A stretch of 64,000 bases of DNA from Iocasia fonsfrigidae (GTDB lineage Bacteria; Bacillota; Halanaerobiia; Halanaerobiales; DTU029), in contig NZ_CP046640.1 of NCBI RefSeq assembly GCF_017751145.1, positions 1,654,137 to 1,718,136 of the forward strand, given 5' to 3'. Numbering within the stretch: position 1 is the stretch's first letter; each line of letters opens with the position of its first letter. The notes beneath the pieces are model-generated. The model was not told the DNA's origin. It searched no databases and saw nothing but the letters and a program-made list of their open reading frames with translations. Made by a program: the position numbers and the translations under genes. Positions 36,365-46,518 of this stretch are shown one piece after another.

Positions 36365-38794
36365 ATGAAGTTCGGTTATTTTAATGATGAAAATAAGGAA
36401 TATGTTATTACTAGACCAGATACTCCATACCCCTGGATAAATTATCTGGGGTCTCAGGCATATTTTTCTCTACTGTCCAATACAGCAGGGGGCTATAGTT
36501 TTTATAAAGATGCCAGCAAATTAAGGATAACACGTTATAGATACAACAATATACCTCATGATGTAGGTGGTAAGTATTATTATTTATTTGAAGATGGTGA
36601 ATACTGGTCTCCTACCTGGGCTCCTGTCAAGAGAGAACTTGATAAATATGAATGCCGTCATGGTCTGGGTTATAGTAAAATCACAGGGGAATATAATGAT
36701 ATTAATACAGAAATACTCTATTTTGTACCTGAAAATGCTAACTGTGAAATACATCGTTTGAAGATTAAAAATAATAGTAATAGAAAACGTTCGCTAAAGT
36801 TGTTTTCTTTTATTGAATTTTGCCTCTGGAATGCCTTTGATGATATGACTAATTTTCAGAGGAATTTCAGTACAGGTGAGGTTGAAGTAGAAGGAGCAAC
36901 TATTTATCATAAAACAGAGTATCGAGAGAGAAGGAATCACTATGCCTTTTTTACTGTAAATAGTGAAATTGATGGTTTTGATACTGATCGGGAAAGTTTT
37001 ATGGGGTTATATAATGGTTTCCACGAACCGGCAGTGGTTAAAAATGGTCAGTCGAGTAATTCATTAGCCAATGGTTGGTCTCCAATTGCTTCACATTCTA
37101 TCAATATGGATCTTGAAGCCGGTGAAGAAAAGAGTTTTATCTTTCAACTGGGTTTTATAGAGAATAAAAAAGCAGAAAAGTGGTCTGCCCCTGGTATTAT
37201 TAATAAGACAAAGGCCTATCAACTTATGAGGGATTTTGATAATGATAAAAAAGTGGATAAAGCCTTTAGAGAACTTAAAGATAGTTGGGAAAGCTTACTT
37301 GATAATTATCAGCTGAAGTCTGGTGATGAAAAACTCGATAGAATGGTAAGCATATGGAATCAGTATCAATGTATGGTAACCTATAATCTATCGCGCAGTG
37401 CTTCATATTTTGAGTCTGGTATAAGTAGGGGAATGGGTTTTAGGGATTCAAATCAGGACCTCATTGGTATAGTACATATGATTCCTGAGCGGGCCCGCCA
37501 GCGAATATTGGATCTGGCAGCAACTCAATTTGAGGATGGGAGTGCCTATCATCAGTTTGAGCCTCTTAATAAAAAGGGGAATGATGCTATTGGAAGTGGG
37601 TTTAATGATGACCCTTTATGGCTAATACTTGGGACAGCATCTTATCTTAAAGAAACTGGTGATTTTGATTTCTTAAATCAAAAAGTGCCCTTTAATAATG
37701 GTAAGGAGGCAGTACTATTTGATCACCTTAAGGCCTCTTTTATGTATATAGTTAATAATCGTGGTCCACATGATCTACCACTTATAGGACATGCTGACTG
37801 GAATGATTGTCTTAATTTGAGCTGTTTTTCAGATAAACCAGGTGAGTCTTTCCAGGTATTAAGTAATAAAGAGGATAGTCAGGCAGAATCTGTTATGATT
37901 GCCGGTATGTTTATTACCTTTGCTCCGGATTATATAGAAATTTGCCGCCAGAGAGGGGAAGAAGAGTTGGCCAGGGAGGCTCAAAACTATGTTGAGGAGA
38001 TGAAAGAAGCTATCAAAAAGCACGGTGTTGATGAGAACTGGTTTCTACGGGCCTATGATTACTATGGTAAAAAGGTAGGTAGTGTTGAAAATGAAGAAGG
38101 TCAGCTCTATATTGAACCACAGGGTTTTTGTATTATGGGTGGTATAGGTCTTGAGGATGGTTTGGCCAGAACAGTTCTGGATTCAGTCAAAGACCGGCTA
38201 GATACAGATTATGGTCTTGTTTTAGTAGATCCTACTTATAAAAGTTATCATATAGAATTAGGGGAGATTAGTTCATACCCACCAGGATATAAGGAAAATG
38301 GGGGTATTTTTTGTCATAATAACCCCTGGATAATGATAGCCGAGACTATGATCGGTAGGGGTGACCAGGCCTTTGAGTACTACAAGAAGATAGCACCTGC
38401 CTATCTTGAAGAGATTAGTGAAGTCCATAAAACAGAACCATATGTGTATGCCCAGATGATTGCCGGGAGAGATGCTGCAACACATGGAGAAGCTAAAAAT
38501 TCCTGGTTAACAGGTACAGCTGCCTGGAATTTTGCAGCTATTACACAATGGATTCTTGGTATCAGGGCTGACTTTAATGGTTTGAAAATAGACCCATGTA
38601 TCCCTAAAAACTGGGATGGTTTTGAAGTAAAAAGGGTTTTCAGGGGTGATATCTTTAAGATAAAAGTAAACAATCCCGAACATGTGAGTAAAGGTGTCAG
38701 GGAGATTAAGGTTGATGGTACTCGAATTAATGGCAATCTTCTTCCAGTATATCAAGATGGTGGAGAACATGATATAGAAGTAATTATGGGTTAA
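36365..38794 (+). CDS. cbp: Cellobiose phosphorylase (GH94)
   Basis: An 809-residue canonical cellobiose phosphorylase: [28 protein letters not shown] and [12 protein letters not shown] at the N-terminus. [14 protein letters not shown] is near residue 355, and [13 protein letters not shown] near 475 holds the catalytic Asp. It converts cellobiose and phosphate to glucose 1-phosphate and glucose in the cytoplasm, saving one ATP. It is 30 bases downstream of its GH94 paralog, with GAGAGGAG before ATG 36365, and is the last gene of the cellodextrin operon. A strong terminator follows. Confidence 0.92.
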   Translation: MKFGYFNDENKEYVITRPDTPYPWINYLGSQAYFSLLSNTAGGYSFYKDASKLRITRYRYNNIPHDVGGKYYYLFEDGEYWSPTWAPVKRELDKYECRHGLGYSKITGEYNDINTEILYFVPENANCEIHRLKIKNNSNRKRSLKLFSFIEFCLWNAFDDMTNFQRNFSTGEVEVEGATIYHKTEYRERRNHYAFFTVNSEIDGFDTDRESFMGLYNGFHEPAVVKNGQSSNSLANGWSPIASHSINMDLEAGEEKSFIFQLGFIENKKAEKWSAPGIINKTKAYQLMRDFDNDKKVDKAFRELKDSWESLLDNYQLKSGDEKLDRMVSIWNQYQCMVTYNLSRSASYFESGISRGMGFRDSNQDLIGIVHMIPERARQRILDLAATQFEDGSAYHQFEPLNKKGNDAIGSGFNDDPLWLILGTASYLKETGDFDFLNQKVPFNNGKEAVLFDHLKASFMYIVNNRGPHDLPLIGHADWNDCLNLSCFSDKPGESFQVLSNKEDSQAESVMIAGMFITFAPDYIEICRQRGEEELAREAQNYVEEMKEAIKKHGVDENWFLRAYDYYGKKVGSVENEEGQLYIEPQGFCIMGGIGLEDGLARTVLDSVKDRLDTDYGLVLVDPTYKSYHIELGEISSYPPGYKENGGIFCHNNPWIMIAETMIGRGDQAFEYYKKIAPAYLEEISEVHKTEPYVYAQMIAGRDAATHGEAKNSWLTGTAAWNFAAITQWILGIRADFNGLKIDPCIPKNWDGFEVKRVFRGDIFKIKVNNPEHVSKGVREIKVDGTRINGNLLPVYQDGGEHDIEVIMG

Positions 38795-38852
38795 CTTAAT
38801 GTATTAAGGGGAAAACAGGATATTTGCTTTAAAATTGATTGTTCTAAATCTG

Positions 38853-38894
38853 AAATGCAGTATAAAAAGTTTTATTTTTATACTGCATTTTTTT
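38853..38894 (+). terminator. Intrinsic terminator of the cellodextrin operon
   Basis: AAATGCAGTATAAAAA (38853-38868) and TTTTTATACTGCATTT (38875-38890) form a perfect 16-bp stem with a 6-base loop, followed by four more T's. Confidence 0.9.
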
Positions 38895-38985
38895 ACATAA
38901 TATGATATAATTTAGCTGTGTAATTACATAATAAATATTTAAGTTTAAAGAAATTTACGGCTTAACAAATGAGAGGTGTTATCTA

Positions 38986-40641
38986 GTGCTTGGTAAATAT
39001 CTGGAGAAAATAGAATTTTCATCTTATGATGATTTTGTAAATGATTATAAGATTAAAGTTCCAGATAACTTTAATTTTGCTTTTGATGTTGTGGATAAGT
39101 ATGCAGAGGAAGAACCCGAAAAAACTGCTATTGTCTGGTGTAATGATGAAGGAGAGGAAGAGACCTTTACCTTTAAGGAACTGAGAGATTACAGTAATCA
39201 GACTGCTAATTATTTTAGAGCTTTAGGGATCAAAAAAGGGGATGCAGTAATGCTAATCTTAAAACGGCGTTTTGAGTTCTGGTTTAGCATCCTGGCTCTC
39301 CATAAAATTGGGGCTATTTGTATTCCTGCTACCCATCTACTTACCGAGAAGGATATTGTTTATCGAAATAATGCAGCTGATATAAAGATGATTGTTGCAG
39401 TAGGAGAGGAAGAGGTTTTACAGAATATTGATAAGGCAGCAGTTAAATCCCCTGGTCTACTAAAAAAGGTTATGTTGAATGGTTGCCGTGATGGATGGCA
39501 TGTTTTTAATGAGGAAATTAAAGGATATTCAAGTTCTTTTAACAGACCACAAGGTGATAGTGCTATTTCGAATGATGATATTATGTTAATATATTTTACT
39601 TCTGGTACTACAGGGATGCCTAAAATGGTACAGCATAATTTCGTATACCCATTAGGTCATTTAATAACAGCAAAATACTGGCAGAATGTCCGCAATAATG
39701 GATTGCATTTAACGGTTGCTGATACTGGCTGGGCCAAAGCAGTCTGGGGGAAATTATATGGGCAGTGGTTGGTTGGCAGTGCTGTGTTTGTCTATGATTA
39801 TAATACAAGATTCAATGCAACTGATTTGTTAGGAATGATAGAAAAATACCGGGTTACAACCTTTTGTGCCCCTCCAACTATCTATCGTTTTTTTATTAAG
39901 TCTGATCTCAGCAAATTTGACCTTAGCAGTCTGGAATACTGTGTTGTGGCAGGAGAGCCTTTAAACCCCGAAGTATATAATAGATTTTTAGAAGAAACAG
40001 GCCTTGAATTAAGAGAAGGATATGGACAAACAGAACTGACTGTTACTCTAGGAACATTCCCCTGGATGGATGTTAAACCAGGTTCAATGGGAAAACCTGC
40101 TCCTGGTTATAATATTGAGCTGCACGATCGAGAAGGAAATGTCTGTGGTGTCGGGGAAGAGGGAGAAATTGTTATCCGTACAGATAGGCAAAAACCCCTC
40201 GGAATGTTTGGGGGTTATTACCGGGATAAAGAATTAACACAAAGGGTCTGGCATGATGATATGTATTATACCGGGGATGTGGCCTGGAGGGATGAAGATG
40301 GTTATTACTGGTTTGTAGGGCGTGCTGATGATGTAATTAAAAGCTCTGGTTACCGAATTGGCCCCTTTGAGATAGAAAGTGCCCTTATTGAACATTCTTC
40401 TGTCCTTGAATGTGCCATAACAGCTGTTCCTGATGAAATTCGTGGACAAATTGTAAAGGCCAGCATTGTTCTGGCTAAGGGTTACCAGGCCAGCAAGAAA
40501 CTGGCCAGGGAATTACAGGATTATGTTAAGAAAATAACTGCTCCATATAAATATCCACGTATTATAGAATTTGTTGATGAACTTCCTAAAACAATTAGTG
40601 GTAAAATAAGAAGGGTAGAAATAAGAGCTAAAGATAATTAA
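38986..40641 (+). CDS. AMP-forming acyl-CoA synthetase (acetyl/medium-chain type)
   Basis: A 551-residue adenylate-forming enzyme. The P-loop-like motif [15 protein letters not shown] is near residue 207, REGYGQTE (A5-type motif) near 345, and [20 protein letters not shown] with [13 protein letters not shown] near 430-455. The catalytic lysine lies in [10 protein letters not shown] near the C-terminus. It activates a carboxylate via an acyl-AMP to the CoA thioester. The N-terminal half resembles medium-chain and acetyl-type synthetases, but chain length cannot be read from sequence. Start GTG 38986 follows GAGAGGTG. A monocistronic gene with its own terminator. Confidence 0.88.
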   Translation: MLGKYLEKIEFSSYDDFVNDYKIKVPDNFNFAFDVVDKYAEEEPEKTAIVWCNDEGEEETFTFKELRDYSNQTANYFRALGIKKGDAVMLILKRRFEFWFSILALHKIGAICIPATHLLTEKDIVYRNNAADIKMIVAVGEEEVLQNIDKAAVKSPGLLKKVMLNGCRDGWHVFNEEIKGYSSSFNRPQGDSAISNDDIMLIYFTSGTTGMPKMVQHNFVYPLGHLITAKYWQNVRNNGLHLTVADTGWAKAVWGKLYGQWLVGSAVFVYDYNTRFNATDLLGMIEKYRVTTFCAPPTIYRFFIKSDLSKFDLSSLEYCVVAGEPLNPEVYNRFLEETGLELREGYGQTELTVTLGTFPWMDVKPGSMGKPAPGYNIELHDREGNVCGVGEEGEIVIRTDRQKPLGMFGGYYRDKELTQRVWHDDMYYTGDVAWRDEDGYYWFVGRADDVIKSSGYRIGPFEIESALIEHSSVLECAITAVPDEIRGQIVKASIVLAKGYQASKKLARELQDYVKKITAPYKYPRIIEFVDELPKTISGKIRRVEIRAKDN

Positions 40642-40670
40642 TAATAGGCTAAGAAGATGACTGTAATAAT

Positions 40671-40708
40671 AAAGCAAGGGGAAGAAATTTCCCTTGCTTT
40701 TATTTTTA
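40671..40708 (+). terminator. Intrinsic terminator after the acyl-CoA synthetase gene
   Basis: AAAGCAAGGG (40671-40680) and CCCTTGCTTT (40691-40700) form a 10-bp stem followed by TATTTTTA. Confidence 0.85.
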
Positions 40709-40753
40709 GTTAAGGAACTTGGATTTTGAGATTATGGACAACTTTGAAGACCG

Positions 40754-40985
40754 ACCAATATATTTACTTCCCTTGTCGTTCACCACAGGCACTCCGTATC
40801 TAAGCAGAACGCACAAGAAAATTAATGTTGTACTACGGCGTCCTGCCTTCGTTTACTGTCGAGAAATTGTCTTTCGGTTCACTGACTCTTCTTTTTATTA
40901 CGCATGGTTGAGTCAGTATCAGGCCATCGAGGCCAAGTTCCATGCCTTCAGACAATTTCTAGAGTCGTCCAGTATATATATTGGT
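40754..40985 (+). repeat. Structured repeat family A, enlarged copy A2
   Basis: Outer stem ACCAATATATTTACT (40754-40768) with AGTATATATATTGGT (40971-40985), 14 of 15 paired. Inner stem AGAAATTGTCT (40862-40872) with AGACAATTTCT (40950-40960), 11 bp. In place of the usual 17-base loop, 77 bases are present and contain a further hairpin, ACTGACTC (40881-40888) with GAGTCAGT (40910-40917). The first joint is also enlarged, with CTTGTCGTTC against GAACGCACAAG. The flanks (TTTGAGATT.TGGA.AACTTT upstream, CTGGTTTATGATAAGTAG downstream) are shared with copy A5. It occupies the convergent gap before the 2-hydroxyacid dehydrogenase; the 94-codon frame over it is not a gene. Confidence 0.85.
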
Positions 40986-41003
40986 CTGGTTTATGATAAG
41001 TAG

Positions 41004-41966
41004 CTAACTGTTTTCTTTTAGATATGAAATACAACTTAGAATTGAGTTTTCTACCATATCACTTACAGCCTGGTCAGTATAGAAGGCAGTATGTGGTGTT
41101 ATAATTACATTGGGATAGGATTTTAATATGGCCAGTTCTCTGTTACTTAAGACCTGGCATTTTAAATCGTTGTAATAAAGGTCTGCTTCACCCTCAATTA
41201 CATCTAATGCAGCACCACTAATCTTTTTATTCTCAAGGGCTGCAATTAGCTCCTTTGTATTAATTAGTGAACCGCGGGCGGTATTGATAATATAGACACC
41301 ATCTTTCATAATTGAGAGGGATTCTTTATTAATAAGGTGAAAATTCTCTTTGGTGGCAGGAACATGCATCGTAATAATATCACTTTCTTGAAAAAGTTCA
41401 TTTAAACTGACATACCTGGCAGACTCTTTTATGTTTTCCTGTGGATGTAAGTCATGGGCAAGGAGCTTACAAGCAAAACCACTTAAACATTTTATCACCC
41501 TTTGTCCAATTCTACCTGTACCAATGATACCAACTGTTAAGTTGTGTAGCTCCTTACCTTGAATCCCTTTTAGTGAATAATCCTGGACATTGCTTCGCTC
41601 CATAATTCCTTTCATTTTTCTCAGTACCATTAGAATTAACATAACCGTATATTCTGCTACACTGGCTGGGGAATAACCTACATTTCCTACTCCGATTCTA
41701 TATCTTTTAGCACTTTTAATATCAATATGGTCATAACCAATTGTCCTGGTAGAGATGAATTTTACCCCTATTTGATGGAATTTTTCTATTAATTCCTGAT
41801 TAATTCTGCTTGTGATAATACTGATACAGTCACAACCTTCTGCTAGCTCAGCATTTTCAATCTTAGGTTCATCTTCACATAATTTCATTTCAACTTGATA
41901 CTTTTCACTAAATTTCTTGAAATATTCAATCTCGTCTTCACGGCAACTATATGCTAGAATATTCAT
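41004..41966 (-). CDS. D-2-hydroxyacid dehydrogenase (D-lactate dehydrogenase-like)
   Basis: A 320-residue NAD-dependent D-2-hydroxyacid dehydrogenase. The Rossmann fingerprint is TVGIIGTGRIGQRVIKC near residue 143. The catalytic Arg is in INTARGSLINTKEL (about 229-242), the Glu near DVIEGE, and the His in ITPHTAFYTDQA near residue 293. The overall pattern (SRTIGYDHID-like TRTIGYDHIDI, NVGYSPASVAEYTV) resembles fermentative D-lactate dehydrogenases and VanH. Reduction of pyruvate to D-lactate is the likely role, but other 2-keto acids are possible. The start at 41966 is preceded on the minus strand by AAAGGAGTC. Confidence 0.88.
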   Translation of the reverse strand: MNILAYSCREDEIEYFKKFSEKYQVEMKLCEDEPKIENAELAEGCDCISIITSRINQELIEKFHQIGVKFISTRTIGYDHIDIKSAKRYRIGVGNVGYSPASVAEYTVMLILMVLRKMKGIMERSNVQDYSLKGIQGKELHNLTVGIIGTGRIGQRVIKCLSGFACKLLAHDLHPQENIKESARYVSLNELFQESDIITMHVPATKENFHLINKESLSIMKDGVYIINTARGSLINTKELIAALENKKISGAALDVIEGEADLYYNDLKCQVLSNRELAILKSYPNVIITPHTAFYTDQAVSDMVENSILSCISYLKENS

Positions 41967-41999
41967 TTTTTGACTCCTTTATTTTTAGATTTTTAATAT

Positions 42000-42094
42000 A
42001 AGGTTCTTTCATAATAGCCCTTTTGCATAATTGAATTGTTTCACCACATATACTCCAATTATTATAAATTAATGTTGTCCAGACGATTAAAAAT
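42000..42094 (-). repeat. Palindromic repeat family B, copy B2 (reverse orientation)
   Basis: Read on the minus strand it runs TTTTTAATCGTCTGGACAACA, then about 36 bases not found in copy B3, then AAACAATTCAATTATGCAAA and GGGCTATTATGAAAGAACCTT. It shares both end segments with 8468-8526 and 46682-46742. It lies upstream of comEA and behind the dehydrogenase gene. Confidence 0.75.
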
Positions 42095-42218
42095 ACTGTT
42101 TTCTATATAATATCAAAAAAAGTTAAGTTTTTCTATGTTTAAAAAAAAATAAATTTTAAGCAGGAATCAAAGGTTTTATTATGAAATATATAGTAAAAAT
42201 TAGAAAAAGGGTGGTATA

Positions 42219-42881
42219 ATGAAGATTAATAGTTTGAGCAGGGAGCAGATTGTTCTGGCATTATTAGTAGTTGTGATTATTATAGGAATATCTATTCTGT
42301 TGATCAATGAACAGTTAAGTAAAGCTGTAATAGTATCAACTGTGAGTGAAAAAAATGTCATTAGTAATGAAATAAATGAGCAGAATGAGGTTTTATTATC
42401 AAATAACACGGTGGAAGAGGTTGAGAAAGAAGATCAAAGGATAATTATCCATATAGCAGGTGAGGTGAAACAATCAGGTGTATATGAACTGCCAGGAGAT
42501 GCCAGGGTAATTGATGCTGTTATGGCAGCAGGTGGTGAGACATCTTATGCTGATCTTGACTCAATGAACCTGGCTTCACCAGTGTTTGATGGTGAAAAAA
42601 TCTATGTACCTTCAATAATAGAAACAAAATTAAGTGATGAGTCTTATGCCAGTGGAAATAAGTTAAGTAGTACTGGGGCATCATCAAATAAAATTAATAT
42701 TAATAAAGCTAGTAGTAAAGAACTGGAAGAATTACCCGGGATAGGCCCCAGCAAAGCAAGTAGTATCATAGATTACCGTGATGAAATTGGGAGATTTTCT
42801 GATCTTGAACAATTAACAGCTGTTAGTGGTATTGGGGAGAAGACCCTGCAGAAGATTAAAAATAAAATATCAGTCAGGTGA
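42219..42881 (+). CDS. comEA: ComEA family competence DNA-binding protein
   Basis: A 220-residue protein. The N-terminal membrane anchor is QIVLALLVVVIIIGISILLI (residues about 9-28). A SLBB-like domain follows (IIIHIAGEVKQSGVYELPGD near residue 75), then a C-terminal pair of helix-hairpin-helix motifs (NINKASSKELEELPGIGPSK and LTAVSGIGEKTLQKIKNKI). It binds double-stranded DNA at the cell surface and passes it to the ComEC channel encoded next. Start ATG 42219 follows AAGGGTGG. It overlaps or abuts comEC. Confidence 0.93.
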   Translation: MKINSLSREQIVLALLVVVIIIGISILLINEQLSKAVIVSTVSEKNVISNEINEQNEVLLSNNTVEEVEKEDQRIIIHIAGEVKQSGVYELPGDARVIDAVMAAGGETSYADLDSMNLASPVFDGEKIYVPSIIETKLSDESYASGNKLSSTGASSNKININKASSKELEELPGIGPSKASSIIDYRDEIGRFSDLEQLTAVSGIGEKTLQKIKNKISVR

Positions 42882-42886
42882 ATGGT

Positions 42887-45184
42887 ATGATGAGAAGACC
42901 TTTTTTGCTCTGCAGCTTTTTCTTTTCTGCAGGAATTATCACTGCTTATTATTTGTCTTGGATTAGTATATTATTAATTTTTCCCTTGATATTAGTGATC
43001 GCTTTTTACTGTAGAAAAATTAAACTACTTATTATTTTTATAATTGTATTTATTTTAGGTTTTTCCTGGATATCGTGGCATGAATATATCTATAGTAATG
43101 ACGCTTCAATAATATCATATAATGGACAAGATAATGTTGATATTTTGGGAGTAATCAAGGAAGACCTTAGAGCTTTGAGCGGGAATAAGGTCTACTTAAA
43201 ACCATATTTTGCTGATGGAAATAGAATTAAATATGGTTTAATAGAATTAGATAAACGTTATTTACCTCATGCTGTTGAAGATGGGGATTTGGTATCAGGT
43301 GTTTTTAATCTGTCCTTTCCCAGTAAGGCTATGAATCCTGGAGGGTTTTCTAATTATAATTATTTAAAAAGGAGGGGTGTTTTTTCTAAGGGCTATTTGT
43401 CATATAGTTTTACAAAGATAAGTAGGGTTAATGGTGGGATTCTAAAGGTGATTATAAAGGCAAAAAGGGCTTTTATTAAACTTATTAATCAGACAATGGA
43501 TTTCCCCTATAATGAGGTTTTGAAGGGTTTATTGCTTGGTGAGAAGAGTGGTATACCAGCAGAATGGACTAGTAATTTCGAATTATCTGGGGCAAACCAT
43601 TTATTAGCTATTTCTGGTCTACATGTAGGTGTTATTTCCTTAATTTTTCTAAAAATACTTAAGCTCTGCAGGCTGCCGGTAATTAGTAGAAACATAATAA
43701 TTACTTTATTGATGATATTTTATATAGTATTGACAGGTTTTAGACCTTCGGTTTTAAGGGCTGGTATTTTAGTAATCACTTTTCTCTGGGCAGTTGTTTT
43801 CAAACGCAGTGGTGAAGTATTTAATCTAATAGGTCTTTCTTCGATGATTAATTTAGTCATTAATCCCTATGATTTATTTAATGTAGGGTTTCAATTGAGC
43901 TATATGGTGTTAAGTTCTATAGTATTATGGACTAATCTATTAAAAAACAAATTGCCTAATTTGCTAGCCCTTTCAATTGCTGCTCAACTGGGGGCAAGTC
44001 CATTAATTGCTTATTATTTTAATCTATTAACACCTATTGGTGTTGTAACAAATCTCTGGGCAATACCCTTAAGCGGAATTATTGTTTCACTGGGTATTAC
44101 AGGGCTATTATTAGGTATTATTAGTCCTGTTATAAGCTGGTTAATAAATAGTTTTATATCTTATTTGCTGTTTGTCTTAAATTGGGGTACGTCTTTTATG
44201 GCAGGTATACCCTTAGGACATTTAGAGGTAGCTACCCCATCAATTGTGATTACTATTTTATTTATACTATTTATTCTCATAATGCCGATTTTTTTAAAAA
44301 AAAGATATATTCCCTTAAATATTAAAAAACAAAAAAAGATCATCTTATATTTAATTTATGTAATGCTATTTTTCCTGTCTATAGAATTAGTAATACCCTT
44401 TTTTAATAATCATTTAGAAGTCACTTTTTTATCAGTTGGTCAAGGAGATAGTATTGTAATTAATGTTGCTAACAGTTATCATCTAGTGGTTGATGGCGGT
44501 GGCAGGGCAGGTTTGGCTTCTACCCAGGGGCAGGTGACAGTTCTACCATATTTAATATATAAGGGAATAAAAAAAATTGATGTATTATATATTACACACT
44601 TTGATGGGGATCATGCCCTGGGTATTATTGATTTAATTGGTCAAAGAGAGATAGGCCTGCTGGTATTACCTGCCTGCTTTGATAATAATGACCTGGCCAA
44701 AGAAGTCATAAAAAAAGCCTGGGCATATAATATTCCTGTTAAGTTAAGTAGCAGGGGGGATTTATTCAAATTAGGTAAATGCAGCCTGACAGTTCTGAAT
44801 CCATTGCAAGACCTGAAATTTCCTGACCGTAATAATAACTCTGTTGTCCTCAAAGTAAATTATGGTAATTTCTCCTTATTATTAACCGGTGATTTAGAAA
44901 AAGAAGGTGAATACCGTTTGATTGAATCAGGTGATTTTATTAAAAGTAATGTCTTAAAACTTGGTCATCACGGAAGTGCTGGCTCATCATCAGAGCTTTT
45001 CTTAAGAAAAGTAGAACCTGATTACGCTGTTATCTCAGTAGGCCGGAATAATTATGGACACCCTGCCCAGGAGGTTTTTGATAGAACAAATAAATTTAAT
45101 ATTAAAACACTAAGAACTGATAAAAGTGGAGCAATTACTATTACAACTAATGGCAAACAGTATAAAATAAAGAGCTATAGATAG
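42887..45184 (+). CDS. comEC: ComEC/Rec2 DNA uptake channel with metallo-beta-lactamase domain
   Basis: About 765 residues. N-terminal membrane segments and an OB-like region are followed by the competence core (LAISGLHVGVISLIFLKIL near 245, TGFRPSVLRAGILVITF near 285). The C-terminal metallo-beta-lactamase domain has THFDGDHALGI (HxxxDH) near residue 570 and LGHHGSAGSS near residue 690. It forms the single-stranded DNA import channel, and the MBL domain probably degrades the non-transforming strand. I choose ATG 42887 after CAGGTG; GTG 42878, overlapping the comEA stop, is an alternative. The organism may therefore be naturally transformable. Confidence 0.93.
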   Translation: MMRRPFLLCSFFFSAGIITAYYLSWISILLIFPLILVIAFYCRKIKLLIIFIIVFILGFSWISWHEYIYSNDASIISYNGQDNVDILGVIKEDLRALSGNKVYLKPYFADGNRIKYGLIELDKRYLPHAVEDGDLVSGVFNLSFPSKAMNPGGFSNYNYLKRRGVFSKGYLSYSFTKISRVNGGILKVIIKAKRAFIKLINQTMDFPYNEVLKGLLLGEKSGIPAEWTSNFELSGANHLLAISGLHVGVISLIFLKILKLCRLPVISRNIIITLLMIFYIVLTGFRPSVLRAGILVITFLWAVVFKRSGEVFNLIGLSSMINLVINPYDLFNVGFQLSYMVLSSIVLWTNLLKNKLPNLLALSIAAQLGASPLIAYYFNLLTPIGVVTNLWAIPLSGIIVSLGITGLLLGIISPVISWLINSFISYLLFVLNWGTSFMAGIPLGHLEVATPSIVITILFILFILIMPIFLKKRYIPLNIKKQKKIILYLIYVMLFFLSIELVIPFFNNHLEVTFLSVGQGDSIVINVANSYHLVVDGGGRAGLASTQGQVTVLPYLIYKGIKKIDVLYITHFDGDHALGIIDLIGQREIGLLVLPACFDNNDLAKEVIKKAWAYNIPVKLSSRGDLFKLGKCSLTVLNPLQDLKFPDRNNNSVVLKVNYGNFSLLLTGDLEKEGEYRLIESGDFIKSNVLKLGHHGSAGSSSELFLRKVEPDYAVISVGRNNYGHPAQEVFDRTNKFNIKTLRTDKSGAITITTNGKQYKIKSYR

Positions 45185-45193
45185 AAGATAGAG

Positions 45194-46399
45194 TTACTTG
45201 TTTTCTTTTATCAGCCTGGAATCATCGGATAAGCAGTGCATTCCAGCTAGTTTGATTCCAGCTGCCCCCAGGGGAGCGGTTATAATAATTGCCAGTACTG
45301 CTAAAGCCAGGATAATATCACCTGATTTCACTCCTGCGGCAAGTGGAACAGCACCAATGGCTGCCTGAACAGTGGCTTTTGGAGTATAGGCAATCACACA
45401 AAATAATCTCTCTTTAAGATTAAGTTCAGTTCCACTGATAGAGATTAAAACACCAATGCCTCTGGCTATTAGTCCAGTAAAAATAATTAACAGACCAATT
45501 AGGCCTGATTCGAGAGCCAGGTGTATATTTACTTCAGCCCCTACCAGTACAAAAAGCATTATTTCAGCAAAAACCCAGATTTTATTGAACTTAGCTGCCA
45601 GGCGGTTGGCCAGTAAATTGTATTGTTCCTGTAAGATATAACCTATGACCATGACACCTAATAAAGAGGCAATAGGGATAATCCCTGCCAGGAAATCTTC
45701 CAGACTGGTCATTATAATAGCAGCACTTAAAATTAATAAAACCTTTTTGGTATCCCTGATATGATATTTTTTAAATAAATAAAGCAGAAGAAAGCCAATT
45801 AGAATCCCAAGAATTATACCTGAAGCAATAGATAGAGGAATACTTAAGATTTTTTTAGTAATATGTAGTTGTTTGCCTCCATAAAGCCCTAAAAAAGTTG
45901 AAAAAATAGTAATAGCAATAACATCATCAATAGAGGCACCTGTCAGAATAAGGGTAGGGATTCCTTTATTACTCCCTCGATTTTTATCCATTAAATCCAG
46001 CATCTGGGGGACAACTACAGCCGGTGAAACGGCTGCGATAATAAATCCTAGCATACCTGCCTCTATCCAGGAGAATTGCAAAAAATAAGTAGCCGTTAGA
46101 ATTATAGTTCCCCCCTCCAGCAGTCCAGGAATAAAACTGAGTTTTATTGCTGGAACACCTATTTTTTTAAGGGTCCTTTTTTCAATACCTAAGCCTGCCC
46201 TGAGTAATATAACAATAAGGGCGATTTTTCGAAGGTCAGGTGAGATATTTAAAATGTTTTGTTCAATTAGATTAAAGCCGTAGGGTCCCAGTAGTATTCC
46301 TAATAATAACATACCTAATAAACCCGGTAATTTCATTTTATCAAAAGATTTGTTAAAAATAAGACCTAGCATCATTATTAAAGCCAGACTAAGTGCCAT
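45194..46399 (-). CDS. Cation:proton antiporter (CPA2-type) under fluoride riboswitch control
   Basis: A 401-residue membrane protein with about 12 segments. GASIDDVIAITIFSTF (residues about 153-168) carries the paired Asp of electrogenic CPA2 Na+/H+ antiporters. The start is MALSLALIMMLGLIFN, with GAAAGGGG upstream on the minus strand, so ATG 46399 is used instead of 46417. It likely exchanges Na+ or K+ for H+. A fluoride riboswitch with terminator lies directly upstream, linking it to fluoride stress, where an antiporter could help restore ion or pH balance (inferred). It is convergent with comEC. Confidence 0.88.
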   Translation of the reverse strand: MALSLALIMMLGLIFNKSFDKMKLPGLLGMLLLGILLGPYGFNLIEQNILNISPDLRKIALIVILLRAGLGIEKRTLKKIGVPAIKLSFIPGLLEGGTIILTATYFLQFSWIEAGMLGFIIAAVSPAVVVPQMLDLMDKNRGSNKGIPTLILTGASIDDVIAITIFSTFLGLYGGKQLHITKKILSIPLSIASGIILGILIGFLLLYLFKKYHIRDTKKVLLILSAAIIMTSLEDFLAGIIPIASLLGVMVIGYILQEQYNLLANRLAAKFNKIWVFAEIMLFVLVGAEVNIHLALESGLIGLLIIFTGLIARGIGVLISISGTELNLKERLFCVIAYTPKATVQAAIGAVPLAAGVKSGDIILALAVLAIIITAPLGAAGIKLAGMHCLSDDSRLIKENK

Positions 46400-46431
46400 A
46401 ATTATTACCCCTTTCAATAGCTTATTTATGT

Positions 46432-46518
46432 AAAAAGGCTCCTATTCAGCAGTAAAACCTGAATAGGAGCCATTAATTGTTAGAAACAATGGTTACAGGT
46501 GGTGCTCCATCACCTTTA
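46432..46518 (-). promoter_or_regulatory. Fluoride (crcB-motif) riboswitch and terminator
   Basis: On the minus strand the aptamer reads AGGTGATGGAGCACCACCT, then GTAACC, a hairpin ATTGTT/AACAAT, and TAATGGCTCCTAT. P1 is AGGTG/CACCT and the pseudoknot is GGAGC/GCTCC, as in fluoride aptamers. The 3' strand also starts the terminator: GGCTCCTATTCAG (46471-46459) pairs with CTGAATAGGAGCC (46449-46437), followed by five T's. Ligand binding should hold GGCTCC in the pseudoknot and prevent termination, switching the antiporter on. A possible promoter TTGACT (46559-46554) with TATAAA (46538-46533) precedes it, though the spacer is only 15 bases. Confidence 0.9.

Noticed and set aside
40719-41003. 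94-codon open frame on the plus strand
   Set aside because: It runs straight through repeat A2, has no ribosome site, and its sequence is dictated by the palindromic stems and loops.
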